This document shows, piece after piece, positions 14,801 to 20,384 of a stretch of DNA of 57,697 bases. This stretch comes from a virus, in IMG/VR virus record IMGVR_UViG_3300049255_000548, positions 1 to 57,697 of that record, one strand, 5' to 3'. The notes beneath the pieces were generated by a model, which did not search any database, was not told where the DNA came from, and saw only the letters and a program-made list of their open reading frames with translations. The translations under genes and the position numbers were made by a program. Positions within the stretch are counted from its first letter, which is position 1; each line of letters starts with the position of its first letter.

Positions 14801-16441
14801 CATCGGTGCGCCGTTGGCGTCCGCGATGGCCTGGCCCATCTCCTGGGTGCGCGCCAGCGGCCCCGCAAATACCTTGTCGATGCCCTCCAGCTTCTCCGCC
14901 GCCTCGGCTTCCTGCTCCCGTCCCTCCGGGGTAACCGGAATCTCCGACGTTCCGCGCGTGATTTCCTCGCCGCCGTTGGCCGCCGACAGGCGGTGTGCGA
15001 TCTCGTGCTCCGGCGGCTCGACTTCCACCGACCCGCCCTCCGGCGTGAGCTTCTGGGTCTGTGCGATGGTTTCGGGCAGGTGCGCCTGATCCGTCACCGT
15101 CGACTGCACGGTCTCGCCCGAGGCGTCCTTCGCCGTCACCGCCACCGTCGTGCTGTCGTCGAGCTGCGTCTTGTCCGGGGCGCCCGTACCGCCGTCGGTC
15201 GCGCCCAGCAGCTCGTTGAGACGGTTCTGCGCCACGGCCTGGTCGATCGACTGAACGTTTGCCAGCGCCGGATTGTAGTAGAACGTGTTGCCGAAAGAAT
15301 CCTGGTAGACCTTCATCCCCTTGGGCCGGCGCGTGAGTGCCGTTCCCTTCGGGAACATGACGGCGCGGCGGGCGCCGGACCGGAGCTGCTCCACCTGCGC
15401 CTGCATCGTCCCGGGCGCTTCTGGCACGGTCGCCGCCGCGGCGGTGGGCGCGGGCGTTGCGGGCGAGGGTGCAGCGGGCGACGGCGCCGCGGCGGTCGCC
15501 GATTCCGGCGGCGCAGGACTGGCGCCCGCCATCCCTCGCTCGGCCTGCCGCCGCGCTGCCTCCTGGACGATCTGTTCCTTTTGCCAGCGGTAGTTCTTCG
15601 GCGGATTCTGCTCGATGGCGTTGGCCTGCGCCACCAGCTCCTCGTCCGTCATGTCGCGGAACGCCTTGGGCTCCTCGAAGGTGCCGCCAAACTTGACCTC
15701 CGGTGAGCCCGCCGCTACATACGCCCTCCGGATCAGGTATCCGGCGCCCCCTGCGCCCGCCAGCAGCCCCGCTACGTTGCCCACGAATTCGGAGACCTCC
15801 GGACTCGCGCCGGCTGCGCTGGCCGCCGCGCTCGCGCCTTTCTGTGCCACCGCGGCGCCGACCATCGTGGCGGCGGTGCCGATCGGCGCCGTCACGCCGC
15901 CCACTACGGCCAGCGGCGTCGCCACCTCACCCAAACCGCCGATGATCTTCGAGCCGCCCAGTGCTTTCTGCTGCAGGCCAGGTTCGGCGGTCTGTTCCAC
16001 GCCCTCGGCGATGTGCCGTACACCGCTCACGGGAGCATCGAGCACGGGGAAGGTGCCCTGCGGGGTGGTCTGGTAGAGCTGGCCCGTCCTGGAGCGCCGT
16101 AGCGGTTGCTGCGCGCGGGTTTCCTGGTCGGTGAGAAGTCCGGGGGGCTTGGGAGGCGGGGGAACTCCCGGCGGGACGCCGCCCAGCTTTTCCATTCCCG
16201 GCACGGGCGCCGGCGGAGGGGGTGGCACGCCTGGCTCTTGATCCGCAACAGTCAAGCCATGCTTCTGCGCAAGAGCGTTGTAATCCGGAGGGGACTGTGT
16301 AAGAGGGCCCTCAGAAAAGGTCAGACCATGCTTCTGCGCAAGAGAACTATAATCGGGCACAACGGGAGTAGGTGGCTCGTCGGAGAGCTGGATGCCGTGC
16401 TTTTGAGCAAGGCTGTCGTAATCGATAGTTTGATCGGCCAC
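8855..16441 (-). CDS. 2528-residue polyvalent internal-virion protein
   Basis: Giant multidomain protein, GTG start five bases past the preceding stop. In order: three N-terminal repeats DYxxLAQKHGL (about 8-66); hydrophobic Ala/Gly segments (about 165-240) that could insert in membrane; a histidine-phosphatase-like domain (about 475-630; PVTPEGREQEAEAAEKL, then VVSHSRDARVL) with a degenerate N-terminal RHG; a second canonical YLVRHGETEWNQ near 708 with little of a domain after it; a 2H phosphoesterase domain (about 735-890; HITVKYG near 768 and HATIAYL near 843); Pro/Ala-rich linkers; a zincin-like EEIGHA near 1461 lacking the first His; and a long conserved helical C-terminus (about 1700-2528) with a membrane span near 2245. 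This is the polyvalent-protein design: one polypeptide packaged in the head and ejected with DNA, carrying enzymes aimed at host defences or metabolism. Confidence 0.85.
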   Translation of the reverse strand: MADQTIDYDSLAQKHGIQLSDEPPTPVVPDYSSLAQKHGLTFSEGPLTQSPPDYNALAQKHGLTVADQEPGVPPPPPAPVPGMEKLGGVPPGVPPPPKPPGLLTDQETRAQQPLRRSRTGQLYQTTPQGTFPVLDAPVSGVRHIAEGVEQTAEPGLQQKALGGSKIIGGLGEVATPLAVVGGVTAPIGTAATMVGAAVAQKGASAAASAAGASPEVSEFVGNVAGLLAGAGGAGYLIRRAYVAAGSPEVKFGGTFEEPKAFRDMTDEELVAQANAIEQNPPKNYRWQKEQIVQEAARRQAERGMAGASPAPPESATAAAPSPAAPSPATPAPTAAAATVPEAPGTMQAQVEQLRSGARRAVMFPKGTALTRRPKGMKVYQDSFGNTFYYNPALANVQSIDQAVAQNRLNELLGATDGGTGAPDKTQLDDSTTVAVTAKDASGETVQSTVTDQAHLPETIAQTQKLTPEGGSVEVEPPEHEIAHRLSAANGGEEITRGTSEIPVTPEGREQEAEAAEKLEGIDKVFAGPLARTQEMGQAIADANGAPMETVPGLRPWALGELEGQPHADTKDTVERLMKEAPDVAPPGQGPLSQYPGESHNQFIRNFTGAMQPILADWMRNPEQRFAVVSHSRDARVLRAWVESGMPADPNGIDKNLLDAPVPEPGQFVRLYRPVQWMRPAWPPGMPMTPAPAGPWKIEPATDSSQPGIYLVRHGETEWNQGGAIGEAQPPAHEFSSTQVQLPPDVANPLMQYGDQIPDQDLAGDGRESEPHITVKYGLHGADPDAVAELLRSEPPITATLGRASLFRNDDAHVLKVDVDSTDLHRLNAKIAQLPNGDKHPDYQPHATIAYLKPDAAISGRYDRAAIPGVTGRTVRIGSVVFSGKDGRRVEIPLGGAPDAGTAATRSRDLAAGSGGPISTRPQAPEVAAGPAGAPPAPLNIAGNPPPLPAAQAPAEVGPARRGEMAPPRPPAEVAREPVVLQDFVAGRGGFASPARMVVRSLRPVGAEEIRQAFFPDMGPDQLQIEKLRADDFMSAVEPGRQPFRLQFLKNGRHVEAPPGIETRLGLRAGENYHGPVPAEPQRPAAPALPPGATPPPPRPQFSGGAAPPAQEAPRLAAQLGPARPAGTIAAGALEDAPPRSTEPIPAEAPAAARAAPPSLGQTGREIYQAWRALAEGPQPPRASIEGYVPGLGRFGMRGGKIQVLHSTHMGRGRGYASTSRDATASEIQALHDAIDRGQFQVEQRTVRGALGVREHADAGALEKVLHQATGRPLPEFLGTDEGKEWARRTHYEDVMRSADPAAAKLRPAENRGLFEEEGPEQGSLFSASVAPRMAVRDQVYYTGAGLGWHAAQARLEAIPLDPQEAPYAHAYLANPSGIELLGRIGSPGLPADYAALHYGGITVAPQDTWTLLARIDREMERGGRPGLRQLREATEGAARAGKSLVLVKDHAQMPDAMRQVSLDEEIGHAIQASASGGDLNAHIEGSQATFFEDGDARAAARALAGRGYGDVSAGQMAAEIGVRLMAPGRFAELSLQYGQARRLAALYLRTLRKEYGRVPETREIAGRIQTAFRRGDRPGGGEYPSRAGGAGPAGRGGPSGGTGSLISGNAGELAGLPESSARGATPQPRAGGTPPGAAPDRPVRSAESAPVGRAGERGFVNASILTTPLTAAGKALGVPEFIEQDLIPTLKGAKEGAKTLVKGLVETILPKVGVSSKALDSIYKLKGDRDKEEFLFRAAAQQFADSVGAKADPAVVAQVAAARPDLKAKGLTPLQAFQVDFMDRIKTGQRQLTPELQNTADFLRQADDGLYKAQTQYRNVAWLENHQRVMWKTIPGSKTDSFKGVGQRPLQGSKGQFKRHVFQNMSEGIELGGVPFDYNPVENFTRHYVDVMKFLTAQKWWEEARKMKARVFVRFGSKPPDGFVKLDDGIARTFFSVPQGMVNAGEWYVERGMARLMNNYLSRDRLREQDTALGTLGQAVMAAKNGYTAVELGFSGFHAVFETMESGGSSIGLGLRKAVNLGDVAGALKDIAKGLGVAPAARENWRLGKSGEEYLRDPAAFAQTSEGQALLKAYPDARQLMEDLFQGGGRLDVYNDYKQHTIRAFREAVGQRNYLGAGVRSLGAAAEAVMVPLFEWYIPRVKVGVFLKEYSTELLERQAEIASGKVSRAQVAREVWDFVEDRFGEMNFDNLFWNRTFKTAMQILMRSVTWKAGSVRAGVKAPGNQVRELWNAAQERRRPRLTREFSWLLGMAGLTAAIGTVITFAFAHQWPHELKDVFYPRTDANDPNQRVAPPTYVKEYDAMRRHPLRWAAGGVSGTLERTIEVLQNQDYFHQKIWNDDDSEAQKALKIVLNYAPRPIAWQSFQRMQQEGAGAARAAASFAGFPKAPRYVTETPAEELISRYQDEARPAGGWTSDERSRIKNRVTGLLRAKRDAEATQVALEGLRGGKVTLEDMRQAAARAEVGRLAADFERLPLAQAIQVAAVATPEEKQQILPELGKKLDRQFDNLPAVEQQKLLREMRQLHLIQ

Positions 16442-16445
16442 GATG

Positions 16446-18164
16446 CTATCGAGAACTGATCTTCAGGCCCGCCTCGGCGGCGAAGGCATCAATTTGTTCC
16501 CGTGTTCCAGTGACGAACTTCCCATTGGGGAGCTTGACGGTAATCTTCGCGTTAGGATCTCCTGCCGGCTTCGGGCCGGCGGCCTGTGGCGGAGTAGGGG
16601 CAGGCTTCGGCGCGGGCGCGGGCGGTGCGGAACCTCGAGGGGCGCCGTTCCCGGCGGCCGGTGCCGGCGGAGCGCCGCGGCCACCTCCACCCGATGGCGC
16701 GGAGGGAGCTCCGCCACGTCCGCCAGTAGCAGAGATCGGATTTCCGTTGGCATCCACAAGCGTTCCAGCAAACGCCCCGCCGGCGTTCTTCGCTTTGTCG
16801 GCCTGGGCCTGCCGCAGCTCCGGAGTGATCCCCGATATTTTCCACGCGTTCAACTGGGCAATCACGTCGTCGCGGTTCTCCTGCATCTCCGTTTCGTCCG
16901 GCCCCGTGTAAAACTGCTGCACGTTGCGGATCGCATCGTCGTAGGTCGAACCGCCGCCCGCTCTGCTGTCGTTCATGGCGCGCTGCGCGAGCTGCCGCAC
17001 GGTGTCTTTGTGCTGCTGCGCGAGCTGCTGCGCGGATGGTTCCTTTGGCTGCCTCAACGCCAAAGCCTTGGCGACTTCATCCTGCTGCTGGTCCGCCAGC
17101 GCCTTGGCGATGTCTCCATTGTTCTTATCGAGGTAAGCCTGGAAATGCGGGTCGTACTTGGCTGGCTTCTCCTGATTGATTGCGCTGGCCCCGGCCGTTT
17201 TCTGCGCCTGCTTAAACTCGCTCCACGGGATCATGTCGCCGATCTTGCGGCCGGCCACGTACGGGGCCAGGTCATCGGTGACTTTCATCCACGCTGGTGG
17301 CGTGGCCCATCCCCATCCCGTCCGTTTCGGATCGGGAACGAACCCGTAGCCAGCCGGGCGCGGATCGGATTCTTGCTGATACTGGGAATCCGACTTACGT
17401 CCGGCGAGCTGATCCTCCAGGAATTTCTGGTTCGTCGCAGACTGCTGATCGTCAATCCGCTGCTGGGTTGCCTTGGCGCGGTCCGCTTCCGCTTTCGCGG
17501 CCACGTCCGCCTGACTTTTCCGCCACTCGGCCGTCGCCTCCCGCTGCTCTTCAAGCGCCTGCTGCTGCTGCTCCTGAAGATCCAGGCTCGCCTGGCCTTG
17601 CAGGTCCGCCCGCTGCTGCTCGTACTGCGCGCGCTTCTGCGCGTAGCCCGGCGCGAGAATGTTCTGTTCTCCTTGCTGCACCTGCGCCGGCGGAATGTAG
17701 GACCGTCCTGCCGCGTTCACATATCCGGCAGCGCCGCCAAGCGCCGCCGCCGCGAGGCGCTGGTACCACTTCGGCTTGGTGGAGGCGTCATCCACCAGGT
17801 TGCCGTTCGCATCGTACGACTTTCCCGGCGGCGCGGGCGGTTTCAGCGCGCGGAGCTGCGTCAAGGCGGGAGAAACCGGCGGCGCCACCTGCTTGGCACC
17901 ATTCCACGACGCATCGGGCGAGGGCGCCGGCGGCGGTGCCGTCACCACCTGGCGCGCCGGCCCCGTGGTGGCTAAGGGAGTGGGCGGCGGAATCGGTGTT
18001 GGTGTCGGCAGCGCGTCCGTGTTCGGCTGCATGTCCGAATACATGGTGCCGGTCGAGTCGCCAAGCGTAGAGAAGTCCGGGACCGCGAGTACAGGGGCGA
18101 GCATGTCCTGTCCAGGCAGCCCCTTATATCGCTTCGCCGGATCAAGCGCATCGTATATGGCCAT
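16446..18164 (-). CDS. Coiled-coil internal-virion protein
   Basis: 572 residues. Pro/Thr-rich N-terminus, a long Gln/Ala/Glu coiled coil (about 165-260; QEQQQQALEEQREATAEW, RAKATQQRIDDQQSA), further helices, then a Gly/Pro/Ala-rich linker and a compact C-terminal beta-alpha unit (ITVKLPNGKFVTGTREQIDA, then FAAEAGLK). It lies directly before the polyvalent protein (four bases between stop and GTG), so the two are probably made and packaged together. No enzyme motif. An internal core or ejection protein of a short-tailed virion is the best reading. Confidence 0.7.
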   Translation of the reverse strand: MAIYDALDPAKRYKGLPGQDMLAPVLAVPDFSTLGDSTGTMYSDMQPNTDALPTPTPIPPPTPLATTGPARQVVTAPPPAPSPDASWNGAKQVAPPVSPALTQLRALKPPAPPGKSYDANGNLVDDASTKPKWYQRLAAAALGGAAGYVNAAGRSYIPPAQVQQGEQNILAPGYAQKRAQYEQQRADLQGQASLDLQEQQQQALEEQREATAEWRKSQADVAAKAEADRAKATQQRIDDQQSATNQKFLEDQLAGRKSDSQYQQESDPRPAGYGFVPDPKRTGWGWATPPAWMKVTDDLAPYVAGRKIGDMIPWSEFKQAQKTAGASAINQEKPAKYDPHFQAYLDKNNGDIAKALADQQQDEVAKALALRQPKEPSAQQLAQQHKDTVRQLAQRAMNDSRAGGGSTYDDAIRNVQQFYTGPDETEMQENRDDVIAQLNAWKISGITPELRQAQADKAKNAGGAFAGTLVDANGNPISATGGRGGAPSAPSGGGGRGAPPAPAAGNGAPRGSAPPAPAPKPAPTPPQAAGPKPAGDPNAKITVKLPNGKFVTGTREQIDAFAAEAGLKISSR

Positions 18165-18167
18165 GGG

Positions 18168-18500
18168 TTACACCGCGAGCATCGCCCAGACTGCTTTGCA
18201 GATGACGTGCAGTAGCTGGTCGGTCTTGAAGTCGAACCACCCCGCGCACTTGCCGTAGTCGACCGCCATGTGCACGACGAATTCGGCCCCTCCGAGCGGT
18301 AGGCTCCCAGTAACCAGCGCGACCGCGCCCCCATGGATGAGCGCGTGGGCCGCTAGGCAGATCCACCAGGGCACGCCGGGAATCGGCGCCTCGTGATTCT
18401 TTCCCCGCGCCAGAAAATCACCCTGCAGCGGAAAATCGCAGACCGCGTGTCCGAGCAGCAGCCCACAGAAGATCGCTATATTCGTCTGGTCGTTCAGCAT
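18168..18500 (-). CDS. DUF3307-family membrane protein
   Basis: 110 residues with three or four membrane helices and the DUF3307 signature: LLLGHAVCDFPLQGDFLARG (H-x3-DF-x-LQ), AAHALIHGG, VVHMAVDYGK and TDQLLHVICK. These conserved His/Asp residues lie at membrane edges; the family's function is unknown. ATG 18500 is chosen for the GGAGGAG seven bases upstream; the longer readings upstream are shadow sequence. Its place after the hydrolase at 18605 allows a lysis-linked role. Confidence 0.8.
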   Translation of the reverse strand: MLNDQTNIAIFCGLLLGHAVCDFPLQGDFLARGKNHEAPIPGVPWWICLAAHALIHGGAVALVTGSLPLGGAEFVVHMAVDYGKCAGWFDFKTDQLLHVICKAVWAMLAV

Positions 18501-18531
18501 TGGGTTCTCCTCCCTGCGCCGTAGGCGATTG

Positions 18532-18632
18532 ACAGCACCGGAACCGCGGCGTGCCAGCGCCGCTGAAAGTCTGAAGGAAACTTCGCGAAGTTTCCGGGAA
18601 AGTCCTACAGCACCGGAACCGCGGCCTGCCAG
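18532..18632. repeat. 26-bp direct repeat flanking a 20-bp palindrome
   Basis: Copies at 18532-18557 and 18607-18632 match at 25 of 26 bases, 75 bases apart. The second copy is the 3' end of the hydrolase gene (WQAAVPVL-stop); the first is an orphan that would read WHAAVPVL without a stop. Between them GGAAACTTCG and CGAAGTTTCC form a perfect palindrome (18576-18595) that as RNA folds into a tight hairpin. This is the whole 104-base gap between the two genes. Confidence 0.8.
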
Positions 18633-19285
18633 ATCGGCATGTCGAGCAGGTCCTGCGGCGCGCATCCGATGGGCTGCCCCGCGACGGGCTCGACCTTCGG
18701 CAGCCACGCAATCCCGGCCGCCTTCGCCTTCGCGTCCACGCCGCCCGCCTGCATCAGCAGCCCGGCGCACTCCGAGCACACCAGGCCGTGATCCTGCTGC
18801 GCCAGCAGGCCGAGAATCCCGGCCACGGGCAAGGCCGCAAAGGCGAGATTCCGCTCCGTCGCATCCGCGAAAAGCCGCTTCACCGAATAGTGCAGCGTGC
18901 CCGCCTTCACCTGGGCCATCAACTGCTGCGCCGCCGTCCAGACGCCGCTCCACTCCGGCGCGAATTCCGGCTGGAAGCGCAAGAGCGCGGCGTGGCCGCC
19001 CCGGGCGGCGTAGTCGATCTGCAATCGCGGGCCGAGCTCGTTGAACTGCGGCCCCGAGACCTTTCCCCAGATCGTCGATTCCACGATCCACGGCTTTCCA
19101 TCGGGCCAGTAGGAAGCCGGGAGAACCAGCGCGACGTGAGAGGACTTCGAGTGCGTCAGTTCCTCGATGGCGCCGCTCAGCAGAGCCCCCACCAAACCGG
19201 CCTTGGCGGGGTCCGTCCCGCCCGAGAAGGACATCAGCCCGCCGGCGGCGAACACGGCGGGATCGAGAGCGATCGCGGGCGTCAT
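18605..19285 (-). CDS. Permuted NlpC/P60 (YiiX/C92-like) cysteine hydrolase
   Basis: 226 residues. The catalytic elements appear in permuted papain-like order: SHVALVLP (His50), then WIVESTIWGKVSG (Glu69), and the nucleophile late in HGLVCSECAGLL (Cys170). Such enzymes act as amidases or peptidases on cell wall or acyl groups; in a phage a muralytic (endolysin or virion lysin) role is likely but not proven. A hydrophobic N-terminus (about 10-40) could contact the membrane. ATG 19285 overlaps the stop of a small membrane protein (ATGA). The DUF3307 gene follows. Confidence 0.75.
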   Translation of the reverse strand: MTPAIALDPAVFAAGGLMSFSGGTDPAKAGLVGALLSGAIEELTHSKSSHVALVLPASYWPDGKPWIVESTIWGKVSGPQFNELGPRLQIDYAARGGHAALLRFQPEFAPEWSGVWTAAQQLMAQVKAGTLHYSVKRLFADATERNLAFAALPVAGILGLLAQQDHGLVCSECAGLLMQAGGVDAKAKAAGIAWLPKVEPVAGQPIGCAPQDLLDMPIWQAAVPVL

Positions 19286-19455
19286 TTCGGCTGGCCTCCC
19301 TTATCGAAGTTCGCGAGCATGTTCTGGGCGAACCGGTAGAAGAATCCGTACAGGCGCGAGCCCGTTGGCAGCGGCTCCGGCAGCGCTCGCGCCGCGGCCG
19401 AAAGGAGCAGCGCCAGTCCTCCGCCGGCTGCCCAATGGGCAAGGTATTGTTTCAC
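19282..19455 (-). CDS. Small membrane protein, holin-like
   Basis: 57 residues, GTG start overlapping the upstream stop (GTGA). One hydrophobic helix (HWAAGGGLALLLSAAARALP) and a short charged C-terminus (FFYRFAQNMLANFDKGGQPK). Position between a secreted protein and a cell-wall-type hydrolase fits a holin or a membrane partner of the hydrolase. The longer in-frame reading upstream is shadow sequence. Confidence 0.6.
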   Translation of the reverse strand: MKQYLAHWAAGGGLALLLSAAARALPEPLPTGSRLYGFFYRFAQNMLANFDKGGQPK

Positions 19456-20003
19456 GGCAGCTTCTCCATAAAGGCCTGGACCTGGCTGGGCAGCGAATAG
19501 AACAGCGCCGAGCCCGCGCCGTTCGCGCCCAGCTTGAGTTCGCCCGCCAGCAGCTCGGCGGCAATCGCAGGGTCGGGCGTCGCCGGCACTTCCTTTTGCA
19601 GGTAGGGCAAGAGAATCGCCGCCACTCCCGCGCCCACCATGGCGCCGTTCTGGATCCTGCTGGAGGTCGTGGACGATACCACGCCCTGGTTCTTGACGAC
19701 GGTGGCCACCGCCGCCAGTGCCGACGCCGCTCCCAGGAACTTCACCCCGATGGCCAGCGGCGACCTTCCCGCGGCCGTGGAGAGAATCGTCTGCGCCAGC
19801 GTGGCGTCCACGTGCCCCACTCCGTGCGAGGCCGCCACGGCGTAAATCTGCGCCGCCGGCACCGAAGCCTGGCCGGGAGCCGAGACGTCCACCGCCCACA
19901 AGGTCAGTTGTCCGCCTTTTGCGGACACCTGCTGCGGCGAGAACGCGATGGTCTGGGCGGCGAGGGACAGGGCCGCCGCGGCCCACAGGATCGCCAGTCG
20001 CAT
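19452..20003 (-). CDS. Signal-peptide-bearing membrane or virion protein
   Basis: 183 residues. N-terminal signal sequence (MRLAILWAAAALSLAAQTIA), an Ala/Val-rich beta section, then a hydrophobic GAMVGAGVAAILLPYLQKEV (about 120-140) that could span the membrane. No family recognised. It precedes the small membrane protein and hydrolase in a run of overlapping genes, so a channel or envelope role during entry or lysis is plausible. Confidence 0.6.
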   Translation of the reverse strand: MRLAILWAAAALSLAAQTIAFSPQQVSAKGGQLTLWAVDVSAPGQASVPAAQIYAVAASHGVGHVDATLAQTILSTAAGRSPLAIGVKFLGAASALAAVATVVKNQGVVSSTTSSRIQNGAMVGAGVAAILLPYLQKEVPATPDPAIAAELLAGELKLGANGAGSALFYSLPSQVQAFMEKLP

Positions 20004-20012
20004 CGGTCGCTC

Positions 20013-20357
20013 CTACCGCCCCGCGTTCGGGTTCGTGACGTTGCGCGTACCGGGCACGGGATTCGTGCAGCCGTCCGGCACCTGGCCGGGAGGATCGACG
20101 ACGACGTCGTACTGCTCACCTCCGCAGCTCACATTCACCAGGTGGCCCTTGGGCGTCACGACGATATCGAACGCCCAGACCGGCAGACCCCACACCGAAG
20201 GGGAGTTCGCCAGAAAGGCGGCGGCGCCGGCCTGATAGGTCTTGAGGTCGTCATTGCCGATCGCACCCAGCATCTGGGAAGCGGCGGCCGTCCGCGCCGC
20301 TACCGCTGCGGCGGAAAACGCGATGGAAAAATCGTTGGAAGTAAATGCCGGAAACAT
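20013..20357 (-). CDS. Hypothetical virion-module protein
   Basis: 114 residues; AAAGGA seven bases upstream of ATG. N-terminal helix rich in Ala (FSIAFSAAAVAARTAAASQM), then a beta domain (WAFDIVVTPKGHLVNVSCGG, EQYDVVVDPPGQVPDGCTNP). Unrecognised. Neighbours are internal-virion and lysis-type genes. Confidence 0.6.
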   Translation of the reverse strand: MFPAFTSNDFSIAFSAAAVAARTAAASQMLGAIGNDDLKTYQAGAAAFLANSPSVWGLPVWAFDIVVTPKGHLVNVSCGGEQYDVVVDPPGQVPDGCTNPVPGTRNVTNPNAGR

Positions 20358-20384
20358 GTGTGAGTCCTTTCGTCTGTTGATCGG

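Noticed and set aside
14006-15706. 566-codon plus-strand open frame inside the polyvalent gene
   Set aside because: Arg/Leu/His-rich shadow of the catalytic domains on the other strand.
16228-16430. DNA tandem repeat encoding LAQKHGL motifs
   Set aside because: It is a coding repeat inside the polyvalent protein with divergent codons, not an independent DNA element.
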